Shown piece after piece: positions 14,198 to 22,428 of a stretch of 32,156 nucleotides of DNA. The position numbers and the translations under genes were made by a program. The notes beneath the pieces are model-generated. The model made no database searches, had not been told where the DNA came from, and was given only the letters and a program-made list of their open reading frames with translations. This stretch comes from an uncultured Candidatus Saccharibacteria bacterium (GTDB taxonomy: Bacteria > Patescibacteriota > Saccharimonadia > Saccharimonadales > Saccharimonadaceae): positions 1-32,156 of the forward strand of contig CAMKRV010000011.1 of assembly GCA_946415265.1 (NCBI GenBank), written 5' to 3'. The stretch's first letter is position 1. Every line of letters starts with the position of its first letter.

Positions 14198-14307
14198 GCT
14201 GCCAATTTATCTTTGCAATTTATACTGATTGCCGACTTCTATTGTTCTATGGCCTCTCATTCCAAAACTGTAAATTTTTCCGATCAATTTTGGCTAATTT
14301 CTATCAT

Positions 14308-17300
14308 TTAATTTACCTTTACTGCTTCGTTTCCCACTAGCTCCTTCAATTTCCCTAGCAAATCATCAGACACCTCCACCTTAAACGGCATCCGGAGTGG
14401 TCGTTTTCGTTCCCCGTCGCGTAGCACTAGTACCACTTCTTGGAATCCAGGATTCAGATCCGCTAAGCGCCGTATTGCGCTCAAAGTATCCGTATTATTA
14501 GGATCTTCAACTAATATGTATAATCTCTCTTTGCGGGGGTCTTTAGGCGGCTCTTTTAGTACACGCGGCGTATCTATTGTCGGAGAAACATTACGCGCTC
14601 CGTTCCCTCCGCTACCCCCGTTATACACGCGTTCGGCGGATGTTTTCCCTCGGCGGCGTCGGCCCGCGTCTGGTACCAAAGTTGGTGCTGCAAGTTTAGT
14701 GCCGGTAGGCTGATAATTTTCTAGAACATCGTCAGACACTAATTCTACCGTCTCCGCTAGGAGTTTTACATCAGAAGTTATATTTCCCTCTTTGTCTGTA
14801 GCATTTACTTTACCCCGCACCCGTACTACGTTATCTACTTCTAGCTTACCGCCATATTCCGCAAAAGTACTCGGAAATACGATAAATTCTGTCTCGGCGG
14901 ACTTATTCTCCATTTTCACAAAAGCCATCTTATCGCCTTTTTTGGTCAAGATGGTTCGCACCGCTGTGATAATGCCGCCCACCGTTACCATTTTATTGTT
15001 ATTTTCTGCGGTAATTAAACTCATCGGGTGGGTTTGCTCTTCAAAATAGGTATCGTATTTGTCCAAAGGGTGCGCAGATAAGTATAATCCCATCAAATCG
15101 CGCTCCCACAGTAGCTGCTCTTTTTCTGGGTGTTGTACTGGTGCCTTTTTAATTTCTACTTCTGGCACTGCGCCGGCTTCGCCCATCATGCCAAAGAGAT
15201 CCGTCTGTCCAGAGCCTACATCTTTCTGGATTTTTGCTCCGTAGGCCTGAATGGCCTCTAAATTAAAGAGTAAATCAGAACGCGAATGTCCAAAGCTATC
15301 AAACGCCCCGGTCTTAATCGCCGCTTCCCAGGATTTTTTATTAAACTTAGAGCTATCTACGCGTTTGGCAAAATCGCAAATGGATTTAAATGGCCCGTTT
15401 TTATCGCGCTCCGGGATTACATATTCTTCTACTAGGGCTTTCCCCATACTTTTAATACCAGACAAGCCAAAGCGGATTGTCTTTTCTCCGCCTACGATAC
15501 CAAAATCGCCATAACTTTGGTTAATGTCTGGCCCAAGTACTTTTATCCCCATGCGCTTGCATTCGGCGATTTCAATCGCCAAGCGGTCCGTCCAGCGCAT
15601 ATCCGCTGTCATTAGCGCCGCCATGAATGCATCTGGGTAGTGGGCCTTAAGATATGCCGTCCAATAAGCAATTAAGGCATAACACGCCGCGTGTGATTTG
15701 TTAAAACAGTAGTTCGCGAAATCTAGTAGCTGGCTCCAAAAAGTTTCGGCGATTTCTTCGGTTGCTCCACCAATCTTCACAGCACCTTCAATAAACTGAG
15801 GCTTCACCTTTTTCATCATGTCTATTTTCTTTTTACCTACCGCTTTACGCAGCGTATCTGCCTGCCCACCAGTAAACCCACACCACTCCTTGGAAATCTG
15901 CATGAACTGCTCTTGGTAGATCATAATTCCATAGGTATTTTTGAGGGAATTTTCTAGCCCAGGATGTAAATATGTAATTGGCTCTTCGCCATGCTTGCGC
16001 CGAATAAACGAATCAATAAACTGCATTGGACCAGGGCGATATAGTGCCACCATAGCGATAATATCTTCAAAAGATGATGCCTTGAGGTCGCGCAGATATC
16101 GTTTCATGCCGGCCGATTCTAGCTGGAATACGCCGGTTGTTTCGGCTCGCTGTAATAGCTCGTAGGTTTCCGGGTCGTCCAGTGGTAGTGAATACATATC
16201 TATATCGTCATGGTAAACCTTACGAATCATCCGGAGTGCATTATTAATCACTGATAGGTTAGATAGCCCCAAGAAGTCCATTTTAAGGAGCCCAATTTCC
16301 TCTACCTGGCCCATTGGGAATTGCGCAGCGATCGGGCCTTTGGCGGAAACTTCCAAAGGTAAGAACTTCACCAAATCATCTGGTGCAATAATCACGCCAC
16401 AAGCATGGACGCCGTGGTTGCGAATTGTACCCTCTAGCCGTGAAGCAAAATCTATCACTTCCTTAGAAGTAGGGTTGGTTTCGTATTCCTGCTTTAGATC
16501 CGGCACATCTTTAATCGCATCTGCTAATTTCACATGATGTCCCATTACTGGATCTGGTACCATTTTAGCAAGTCTATCTGCCTCGGCATAAGGCACTTCT
16601 AGCACGCGTGCTACGTCTCGTACGGCGTTTTTTGCCATCATCTTACCAAATGTTGCGATATTGGATACTCTGTCAAAACCATATTTATTGGAACAGTATT
16701 CAATCACCTCGTCGCGCCGTGTATCCTGGATATCTGTATCGATATCCGGCATACTAATACGGTCTGGGTTTAGGAACCGCTCAAAGAGTAGATCGTATCT
16801 TAAAGGGTCTAATTCCGTAATACGCAAGGCATACGCCAAGATTGATCCAGCCGCGCTGCCACGCCCCGGTCCATACACAATACGTTGTGATTTGCCCCAG
16901 TTAATGAAATCCTGCACGATTAAGAAATATCCATTGTAGCCCATTTTATCTACCACAGATAGCTCGTAATCTATACGCGGCAACACCTTATGCACTTCGT
17001 CGCGTTCTTTATCCACTTCTTCCAAGATTTTCCGGCATTCTGCTACTGTCATATCTACGGTTTCTTCTAGTTTTTTACCACCATATCTATATACCAGCCC
17101 CTGGAACACTAGCTTATCTAGATAGGTTTTTTCATCTTCGCCATCTGGTACTGGGAATTTCGGGATCAAAATCCGCCCTAGCTGCAAATCTACATTGCAT
17201 CTATCTGCAATGCGCTTGGTATTGAGCACCGCCTCAGGGCAGGTATCTTGCCAGTGGTCTATAATTTCCTGTGCCGGAATTACATGTAAGTCATAATCTT

Positions 17301-18045
17301 TTAGCGTCATCCGGTTAGTGTCAGACAAATTTGCAGCTGTACCAATACAAAGCAATACCTCGTGCGCATCTTGATCTTCCTTGGTAAGATAATGCGCGTC
17401 GCAAGTTACTACTAGCGGTAACCCTAATTCTTCGGCATGCGCCATGTGCCAATCGTTTACCTTTTTCTGCTCGGCAGAATGCGTAGTAGATTTTGGATGC
17501 CCGTGATCTTGCATTTCTAGGTAGAACCGATCTTTGAACACATTGCGGTACCAATCTATTAGTTCGTATGCGCGCTGGTCGTCGCCTGCCCGTATTGCTT
17601 CGGATATTTCAGACCCCATGCACCCAGAAAGACAAATAATCCCCTCGTTGTATTTCTCTAGTTCGCTATGATCTGTGCGCGGCTTGTAATATTTACCGTG
17701 TTCCTCGGCATTACTCATTATCCGACAAAGGTTTTCATATCCTTTATTATTCATCGCAATTAGGGTGATATGAAACCGTTGTTTGTCGTGTGCTGGATCT
17801 TTGTCAGTCATTTTGCGCGCAGCCACATAGGCCTCTAATCCAAGTAGAGGCTTTATGCCGGCCGCATTGCATTCTTTATATAACTCAACCAGGCCAGACA
17901 TGGTGCCGTGATCCGTAACGGCCACGGCCTCCATCCCCTGTCCTTTGACATATTCAACTAATTCGGGCACCTTAGTTAGCCCATCTAGCAAAGAATAATG
18001 CGTATGGTTGTGTAAGTGAACAAAGTCACTAGGTTTCAGCTTCAT
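14308..18045 (-). CDS. dnaE: DNA polymerase III alpha subunit
   Basis: 1245 aa, the replicative polymerase. The N-terminal PHP domain has HLHNHTHYSLLDG (10-22), TDHG (44-47) and CDAHY (215-219). The metal-binding histidines and aspartates are preserved, so the PHP exonuclease may be active, unlike in E. coli. The polymerase core has GPGRGSAAGS at 392-401 and PDIDTD at 433-438 with two catalytic aspartates. Helix-hairpin-helix, OB-fold (about 1000-1080) and C-terminal parts follow. The length is slightly above E. coli DnaE (1160). The start 3 bases after the stop of the 95-aa gene suggests one transcript from 18624-18632. Confidence 0.96.
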   Translation of the reverse strand: MKLKPSDFVHLHNHTHYSLLDGLTKVPELVEYVKGQGMEAVAVTDHGTMSGLVELYKECNAAGIKPLLGLEAYVAARKMTDKDPAHDKQRFHITLIAMNNKGYENLCRIMSNAEEHGKYYKPRTDHSELEKYNEGIICLSGCMGSEISEAIRAGDDQRAYELIDWYRNVFKDRFYLEMQDHGHPKSTTHSAEQKKVNDWHMAHAEELGLPLVVTCDAHYLTKEDQDAHEVLLCIGTAANLSDTNRMTLKDYDLHVIPAQEIIDHWQDTCPEAVLNTKRIADRCNVDLQLGRILIPKFPVPDGEDEKTYLDKLVFQGLVYRYGGKKLEETVDMTVAECRKILEEVDKERDEVHKVLPRIDYELSVVDKMGYNGYFLIVQDFINWGKSQRIVYGPGRGSAAGSILAYALRITELDPLRYDLLFERFLNPDRISMPDIDTDIQDTRRDEVIEYCSNKYGFDRVSNIATFGKMMAKNAVRDVARVLEVPYAEADRLAKMVPDPVMGHHVKLADAIKDVPDLKQEYETNPTSKEVIDFASRLEGTIRNHGVHACGVIIAPDDLVKFLPLEVSAKGPIAAQFPMGQVEEIGLLKMDFLGLSNLSVINNALRMIRKVYHDDIDMYSLPLDDPETYELLQRAETTGVFQLESAGMKRYLRDLKASSFEDIIAMVALYRPGPMQFIDSFIRRKHGEEPITYLHPGLENSLKNTYGIMIYQEQFMQISKEWCGFTGGQADTLRKAVGKKKIDMMKKVKPQFIEGAVKIGGATEEIAETFWSQLLDFANYCFNKSHAACYALIAYWTAYLKAHYPDAFMAALMTADMRWTDRLAIEIAECKRMGIKVLGPDINQSYGDFGIVGGEKTIRFGLSGIKSMGKALVEEYVIPERDKNGPFKSICDFAKRVDSSKFNKKSWEAAIKTGAFDSFGHSRSDLLFNLEAIQAYGAKIQKDVGSGQTDLFGMMGEAGAVPEVEIKKAPVQHPEKEQLLWERDLMGLYLSAHPLDKYDTYFEEQTHPMSLITAENNNKMVTVGGIITAVRTILTKKGDKMAFVKMENKSAETEFIVFPSTFAEYGGKLEVDNVVRVRGKVNATDKEGNITSDVKLLAETVELVSDDVLENYQPTGTKLAAPTLVPDAGRRRRGKTSAERVYNGGSGGNGARNVSPTIDTPRVLKEPPKDPRKERLYILVEDPNNTDTLSAIRRLADLNPGFQEVVLVLRDGERKRPLRMPFKVEVSDDLLGKLKELVGNEAVKVN

Positions 18046-18047
18046 TA

Positions 18048-18335
18048 CTAATCTGCTGTTTTCTTATCTTCGGTCTTTTTCTCAGCAGGTTTTTCAGTTT
18101 TCTTTTCAGCAACCTTTTTCTCGGCTGTTTTCTTTTCAGCTGGTTCCTTTAGCTCTTTTACTGCTTTTTCTTTATGACAATCGCAATCTTCATCGCAATC
18201 ACATTTATCGTCACCGTCGCACTTTGCTTTTACAGAAACAAATTTGCCCGCAATAGCTCCGGCAATTGCGCCAAGCGCTGCGCCTAAAAAGAACTTTCCT
18301 GCTCCGCTTTTATTTTTCTCGCTTTTCTCCGCCAT
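18048..18335 (-). CDS. Small glycine-zipper protein with Cys/Asp cluster and lysine-rich tail
   Basis: 95 aa. A glycine/alanine-rich hydrophobic segment at about 15-35 (FFLGAALGAIAGAIAGKFV) could insert into the membrane. It is followed by a compact Cys/Asp cluster (CDGDDKCDCDEDCDCHKEK), then degenerate AEKK repeats to the end. The cluster holds five cysteines and a histidine in about 18 residues, suggesting metal binding. ATG follows AAAGGAAAAAAG. It overlaps the upstream 97-aa gene by 26 bases and precedes dnaE by 2 bases. The family is not recognised; the YtxH-like layout (glycine zipper then charged tail) is a resemblance only. Confidence 0.7.
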   Translation of the reverse strand: MAEKSEKNKSGAGKFFLGAALGAIAGAIAGKFVSVKAKCDGDDKCDCDEDCDCHKEKAVKELKEPAEKKTAEKKVAEKKTEKPAEKKTEDKKTAD

Positions 18336-18603
18336 CTTTTTTCCTTTCTTTAATTTTTTCCTTCAATTTAGGGTTGATATACCTATCTACGAACATTTCT
18401 ACTGTGCCGCCAATAGAAGTCATACCTTTAACATTGGTCACAATGCCGTTGGTATTTTTGGCAATATCTTGCCCTTCGATCACTACTTTTTTCACTTCTT
18501 TGCTAAGATCCAGCAATCTAATAATCAATACGATTCCTAGAATCAAGAACAGTAGTAGTGTCATACTTAAAATTGCTACAATTATCCATTCTGCTACATT
18601 CAT
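18310..18603 (-). CDS. Small membrane-anchored protein, DUF948-like
   Basis: 97 aa with an N-terminal helix at about 6-28 (IIVAILSMTLLLFLILGIVLII), an amphipathic helical region (DLSKEVKKVVIEGQDIAKN) and a strongly basic tail ending KERKKDGGEKREK. This layout matches the DUF948/YtxG class found beside YtxH-like proteins, which fits the gene pair here. AAGGAG lies 9 bases upstream. It is the first gene of the transcript leading to dnaE. Confidence 0.7.
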   Translation of the reverse strand: MNVAEWIIVAILSMTLLLFLILGIVLIIRLLDLSKEVKKVVIEGQDIAKNTNGIVTNVKGMTSIGGTVEMFVDRYINPKLKEKIKERKKDGGEKREK

Positions 18604-18623
18604 AGTATTATCTCCTTAAGATT

Positions 18624-18632
18624 ATTATAGCA
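18624..18632 (-). promoter_or_regulatory. Extended -10 promoter of the 18603-dnaE operon
   Basis: The minus strand reads TGCTATAAT, 20 bases upstream of the ATG at 18603. The -10 lies in the short gap after the upstream nucleotidyltransferase gene, giving the dnaE operon its own start. Confidence 0.65.
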
Positions 18633-18636
18633 CTAA

Positions 18637-19515
18637 TTACTTGGATGCTTCTACAATTTTGCGTACATCGTCACCATAGTCTGTGTGGCTTAGTACATAT
18701 TCGAGATGCGCTAAGAAATAATTTTTTGGATCGCCAGTAGTAATCCACTTGCCTTTACTGTGCGCTACTACCACATCGCCATGCTCGGCTAATTTGGTGA
18801 TTGCGTCCACTGTCCATAGCTCACCATCTAGGCCAGTATTAGATGGCACAAGGTAATCAAATACTTCTGGAGTTAACAAATATCGGCCATAGCTAGTGAG
18901 GTTACTTGGCGCAAGGTCTGGTGTTTTTGGCTTTTCTACGATATGGCTCAAAGTTCCATTTTCTTTTAAAGCAATCATGCCGTATTTATGCCAAACTTCT
19001 TCCGGCATTTCTTGCGCAGCAATTACCGCTTTAGCATTTGGGGTTTTTTCGTAATCTTCAATCAATGTTTTTACATCCCCTTCACCCAAGATCAGATCAT
19101 CGCTATACAGCACCACAAAAGCTTCTTCGTCTTTAACGTATTCTTTCGCGGATACTATTGGCGATCCATTGCCGTATGGCAGATTAGCGTCTTGTTCTAT
19201 TACGGTAATTTTTGGAAAATTCAGCACCTTTTCTACCGCCTCAAATCTATCAGATTTTCCCTGCTTGTCCAGCAAAGCTTTTACATTTTCCGCCTTATTG
19301 TGGAAATAATCATCGTATATCTCTTTAGACTTAGTATTCGGTGTTGCTACGATGATAATTTCTTCTATTCCGGCTTCTACACACTCTTCTACGCATAGTT
19401 GCATTACCGGCTTGGCACCAATCGGTATCATCGCCTTTGGGATAGTTTTGGTAATCGGTAAATAGCGGCTGGCAAACCCAGCATCAGTTATAATTGCCTT
19501 TTTTACAGCTGACAT
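18637..19515 (-). CDS. galU: UTP-glucose-1-phosphate uridylyltransferase-like
   Basis: 292 aa, the normal GalU length. It would make UDP-glucose from UTP and glucose-1-phosphate for wall or surface glycans. The N-terminus has TDAGFASRYLPITKTIPKAM, the position of the nucleotide-binding GxGTRxLPxTKxxPK motif. Later come YSDDLI, HIVEKPKTPD and APSNLTSYGRYLLTPEVF, which are specific to GalU. The usual GLGTR is replaced by GFASR, so substrate or activity may have shifted. ATG follows AAGGAG. Promoter TGCTATAAT lies at 19536-19544. A related sugar nucleotidyltransferase is the main alternative. Confidence 0.82.
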   Translation of the reverse strand: MSAVKKAIITDAGFASRYLPITKTIPKAMIPIGAKPVMQLCVEECVEAGIEEIIIVATPNTKSKEIYDDYFHNKAENVKALLDKQGKSDRFEAVEKVLNFPKITVIEQDANLPYGNGSPIVSAKEYVKDEEAFVVLYSDDLILGEGDVKTLIEDYEKTPNAKAVIAAQEMPEEVWHKYGMIALKENGTLSHIVEKPKTPDLAPSNLTSYGRYLLTPEVFDYLVPSNTGLDGELWTVDAITKLAEHGDVVVAHSKGKWITTGDPKNYFLAHLEYVLSHTDYGDDVRKIVEASK

Positions 19516-19535
19516 TTTAATCTCCTTGTGGGTTC

Positions 19536-19544
19536 ATTATAGCA
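19536..19544 (-). promoter_or_regulatory. Extended -10 promoter of the galU-like gene
   Basis: TGCTATAAT on the minus strand, 20 bases before the ATG, in the gap after the HdeD-like gene. Confidence 0.6.
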
Positions 19545-19552
19545 CAAGAAAT

Positions 19553-20143
19553 CTATTTTTTCTTTTTTCGAGCCTGTTTGCGTGCTATTTTATCTTCTAT
19601 ACTTTGCGAGCGATTATGTACGCCGTAAATCGCGCTAGTTGCGCCCACTATTAGCATATACGCCCCAAAGAATCTCACAAAGGTAGAGATTTCGAAATTC
19701 CCTGCATTCAATATCACAATACCAATTATGCAGCCACATACGCCAGCCAATATTCTGATGAATCGGTCCGTTGGATCCACAGTGGATAAAAATCCATGGA
19801 AAATATCGATGACGCCAGAAATCACAGTATAAATAGATAATACTATAACACTATTGGTTAAATCGCTCTTGGCAAAGAACAGTAGCGCCATTGCTGCTAT
19901 TACGTCTATGCCCGCATCTATTATAGAATTAACCCAGCCACGTTTTTTAGTGGAATTATATAGGGCACTCACAGAATCTACCACACCTATCAATAGTAAG
20001 AATATGCTAATCTCCGCAATTACGTTTTCTACCTCTGCCACGTTGCTAAATAGTAACAAAAACCCAAACACCCCCGCCAAAATCCCCCGTATTACAAATA
20101 CTATCCAATGTTTGTCTATATATTTGCGATTCAATTTCGCCAT
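19553..20143 (-). CDS. HdeD-family (DUF308) membrane protein
   Basis: 196 aa with about six membrane helices, including WIVFVIRGILAGVFGFLLLF (13-32), SIFLLLIGVVDSVSALY, MALLFFA, VIVLSIYTVISGVIDIF and MLIVGATSAIYGV. The tail is basic (ARKQARKKKK). RGI.a..fG...l near the start is typical of the HdeD/DUF308 family, whose acid-resistance role in enterics need not apply. ATG follows AAAGGA. A promoter TGTTATAAT lies 25 bases upstream. Confidence 0.75.
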   Translation of the reverse strand: MAKLNRKYIDKHWIVFVIRGILAGVFGFLLLFSNVAEVENVIAEISIFLLLIGVVDSVSALYNSTKKRGWVNSIIDAGIDVIAAMALLFFAKSDLTNSVIVLSIYTVISGVIDIFHGFLSTVDPTDRFIRILAGVCGCIIGIVILNAGNFEISTFVRFFGAYMLIVGATSAIYGVHNRSQSIEDKIARKQARKKKK

Positions 20144-20167
20144 AAAAATCCTTTATTACTTATGCTT

Positions 20168-20176
20168 ATTATAACA
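20168..20176 (-). promoter_or_regulatory. Extended -10 promoter of the HdeD-like gene
   Basis: The minus strand reads TGTTATAAT. It is divergent from the plus-strand promoter at 20203-20211, only 26 bases away. Confidence 0.6.
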
Positions 20177-20202
20177 CAATTCTTTCGTATTTTTATAGTT
20201 TA

Positions 20203-20211
20203 TGTTATAAT
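20203..20211 (+). promoter_or_regulatory. Extended -10 promoter of a small RNA
   Basis: TGTTATAAT on the plus strand, in a gap with no plus-strand protein gene. Transcription would start near 20218, just before the first hairpin. Confidence 0.6.
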
Positions 20212-20217
20212 CAAAAC

Positions 20218-20287
20218 ATAAAAGGAGAGTCTCTAGGAGACTCTCCAAGGGTTGTTCCGCTAAATTTTATTATTTAGCGGATTTTTT
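20218..20287 (+). ncRNA. Candidate small RNA, two hairpins, about 70 nt
   Basis: GGAGAGTCTC (20224-20233) pairs perfectly with GAGACTCTCC (20237-20246) around TAG. After a 10-base linker (AAGGGTTGTT), CCGCTAAAT pairs with ATTTAGCGG and is followed by ATTTTTT, an intrinsic terminator. Promoter, 10-bp hairpin, linker and terminator form a complete small RNA unit with no reading frame. The family is unknown. The transcript start is inferred from the -10 position. Confidence 0.6.
20257..20287 (+). terminator. Intrinsic terminator of the small RNA
   Basis: CCGCTAAAT (20257-20265) and ATTTAGCGG (20272-20280) form a perfect 9-bp stem with a 6-base loop, followed by A and six T. Confidence 0.8.
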
Positions 20288-20301
20288 ACTTCGGCGTTTC
20301 C

Positions 20302-20368
20302 GTCCAGAAAAGATGATACACAAAAGGTCAATTTGTATAGTCATTTTTACATCTACCTTTTCTTGGAC
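20302..20368. other. Structured stretch, possible RNA or terminator region
   Basis: GTCCAGAAAAG (20302-20312) pairs with CTTTTCTTGGAC (20357-20368) with one bulged T. Inside, GATG/CATC and ATACA/TGTAT can pair. No T-run follows within a few bases on either strand. It may be a second small RNA, part of a longer form of the upstream RNA, or the 3' end of the lipase transcript on the minus strand. Confidence 0.4.
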
Positions 20369-20407
20369 CCTAACTTTTTATGAAGTTACCTATTAATAAA
20401 ACTTAAA

Positions 20408-21213
20408 TTAGCTGTGATTTCTTAACCAGTTAATTATATATTCTACTACCTCATTTCTCCTGGTGCTCTGTAATAAACGATGTCTTACTCCGCTGTATGT
20501 TTTTAATATTTTGTCCTTAGATCCAAGACGTGACTCGACCGTATCTAATCTTTTAAGATTAAGAATTGGGTCTACCTCTCCGCACAACAATAATACTGGC
20601 ATCCTCACTTTCTCGAGATTTTCATAAGTAAGTGGGGCGCCAATCGTAAAGATACAACCTAATAGCTTTAAAGAGAAATAATTGCAGGCTAAAGGATCGG
20701 AATAGCTGTATTTTAACATTTCCGGGCTCTCGCTTTTAAATTTCTTTATTTTGATATTACCAAACAATTTATACGGGATAACCCTAAATATGGTAGTTAA
20801 AACAGGGCACTTTACTAATGGGTTAGAGAGAATGAGGAAATCAACATCGTCTTTCATTTCCGCATATCTAGTAGCGATAAGTCCGCCCAAAGAGTGGCCC
20901 ATCAGAGCTATTTTTAGGTGGGGGTATTTATTTTTTACATAAAAAATTACATCACCTAAGTCGGCTACAAAATCGTTAAAATCATCTATGTATCCCCTTT
21001 CTCCACCGCTCTCGCCGTGCCCTCTAATATCTAGCGCCACAATCGAAATATTTGCTCCATGTATTTTTTTTCAAGAAAATCTTTGTACCTTCCCTTATGT
21101 TCGCCCATTCCGTGGACTAATATTACGCATACGCTGGAGTTTTTGCTATATCTTTCATCTAGCGCTATTTCGATATTATCTCTCGAACTTTTTATATATT
21201 TAGTTTGCGCCAT
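20408..21213 (-). pseudogene. Monoacylglycerol lipase-like alpha/beta hydrolase, frameshifted at an A8 run
   Basis: Two frames together make one serine hydrolase of the Hydrolase_4 class. The first part (from ATG 21213) has VILVHGMGEHKGRYKDFLEK. The second part, ending at 20408, has ALDIRGHGESGGERG, the nucleophile elbow GHSLGG, the acid GEVDP and a histidine in GVRHRLLQ, so the full catalytic triad is encoded. The break is at eight A on the minus strand (plus 21067-21074 region, T8). One additional A, or a -1 slip, would join the frames as EKKIHGANISIVALDIRGHG. This may be a real mutation, phase variation, slippage on A AAA AAA, or an assembly error. The gene follows the Nudix gene by 4 bases at the end of the operon. 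The substrate would be a lipid ester, inferred from family. Confidence 0.75.
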
Positions 21214-21217
21214 ATGC

Positions 21218-21649
21218 TCAGATGCCAAGTTCAACTATTTCCATTGGGGCGACGATCCCATTTCGTATATTATCTATCGCGCCCACTATTAATCTCTCGC
21301 TTCTTAGCTCACTCCGCATATTCATAATTTCTTTGTAGCTAAACCAGCCTACATTCAAAATCTCATTTTTGTCAAATTTAATTTCACCACTTATTAATTT
21401 AGTAGTGAAAATTATAGATACTAAATTATCGCCTTTTGACTTTTGGTTACCAATCTGGCAAACTCCAGTCACTTCTACATCGCAGCCACATTCTTCTTTG
21501 ATTTCGCGCTCGGCTCCTGCCATTAATGTTTCGTTGGCATCCAGATGTCCGGCTGGCAAATTCCATTTACCATAACATTTCTCTTTGGCTTCCTGCACCA
21601 AAAGATATTTTCCACCCTTTTCTATCAACCCGCCTACTATAATATGCAT
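21218..21649 (-). CDS. Nudix hydrolase
   Basis: 143 aa. A complete Nudix box is visible at about 38-60: G-5x-E-7x-REIKEECG, starting GHLDANETLMAG. It binds metal and hydrolyses nucleoside diphosphates linked to another group. The N-terminus is IIVGGLIEKGGKYLLVQEAK, and KWNLPAGHLD resembles MutT-like and NADH-type members. Substrate cannot be assigned. It follows the HAD gene with no gap (stop of HAD at 21650), so the two are co-transcribed. Confidence 0.88.
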   Translation of the reverse strand: MHIIVGGLIEKGGKYLLVQEAKEKCYGKWNLPAGHLDANETLMAGAEREIKEECGCDVEVTGVCQIGNQKSKGDNLVSIIFTTKLISGEIKFDKNEILNVGWFSYKEIMNMRSELRSERLIVGAIDNIRNGIVAPMEIVELGI

Positions 21650-22399
21650 TTATCCTCCTATTTTTTCATCTATTAATTTTTCTAAAGACTCAACTTTGTT
21701 AAATTGTAGATCGAACTTCGCTGCTGAAGAATCTTTAACAGCAAACCCATTAAACTTTCTTATCATATTGATATCATTTTCCCCATCCCCGATAGTAAAA
21801 ACTTGGCCCTTCTCTATGCCCAGTATTTCTGCTAGTTTATCTGCGGCTACCTCTTTGCCAGCGGTTTCGGGTATTATGTCAAGAAACGCGATATATCCTC
21901 CAAGTACAGATTTATTATCAGTTAAGCTATCAAATTTCGTCAAAAAAGTTTTTTCATTGATCGTCTTTACTATATCTAAAGACGCCAAGCCATTGTTGTA
22001 ATCTTTAAACCAAAAACGCATTTTCGTCATTTTTTCGAGCGGCTCAAAGCTAAAATCTTCCGCAGTCGCATTAAAGAAAGTGATTACTGGTTGCTCTGGC
22101 AATTCTCTTGTGATTTTAAATAACTCCTCCAAGGTTGTTTCGCTAAAGGTCGTAGACCAAAATATCTCGCCTTCTGCATTAAAAATTGTAGAGCCACTAT
22201 CAAGAATCAGATAATCGAAATAATTTTTAAATTCCGGTAGTTGCCTTTTTACGGATGCAAAACTACGATTTGTCGCCACCGCGAAAATATTTCCATTATG
22301 CCGCCATCTTTGTATCGCTAAAAAATTCTTGTGAGTCAGTTCTTCATCATCTCTAAAATAAATAGTCCTATCAAAATCACTACAGATTAATTTTGTCAT
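21650..22399 (-). CDS. HAD-superfamily phosphatase, Cof-like
   Basis: The open frame begins at 22423, but the family N-terminus is MTKLICSDFDRTIYF, so ATG 22399 is chosen (249 aa). DFDRT is the nucleophile motif, VATNRS motif II, and IGDGENDINMI motif IV with the metal-binding aspartates. This is the Cof/type IIB layout, acting on sugar phosphates or similar. There is no ribosome binding site; an extended -10 (22406-22414) lies so close that the mRNA would start at or near the ATG, suggesting leaderless translation. It could also be read through from the FemAB genes upstream. Confidence 0.85.
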   Translation of the reverse strand: MTKLICSDFDRTIYFRDDEELTHKNFLAIQRWRHNGNIFAVATNRSFASVKRQLPEFKNYFDYLILDSGSTIFNAEGEIFWSTTFSETTLEELFKITRELPEQPVITFFNATAEDFSFEPLEKMTKMRFWFKDYNNGLASLDIVKTINEKTFLTKFDSLTDNKSVLGGYIAFLDIIPETAGKEVAADKLAEILGIEKGQVFTIGDGENDINMIRKFNGFAVKDSSAAKFDLQFNKVESLEKLIDEKIGG

Positions 22400-22405
22400 A
22401 ATAAA

Positions 22406-22414
22406 ATTATAACA
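22406..22414 (-). promoter_or_regulatory. Extended -10 promoter for a leaderless HAD transcript
   Basis: TGTTATAAT on the minus strand, ending 6 bases before ATG 22399. The expected start site is about at the ATG. Confidence 0.55.
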
Positions 22415-22428
22415 TAGCAACAATGGGC

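Noticed and set aside
18244-18619. Plus-strand frames opposite the two small genes before dnaE
   Set aside because: They are mirrors of the minus-strand genes, which have ribosome binding sites, a promoter and overlapping operon structure.
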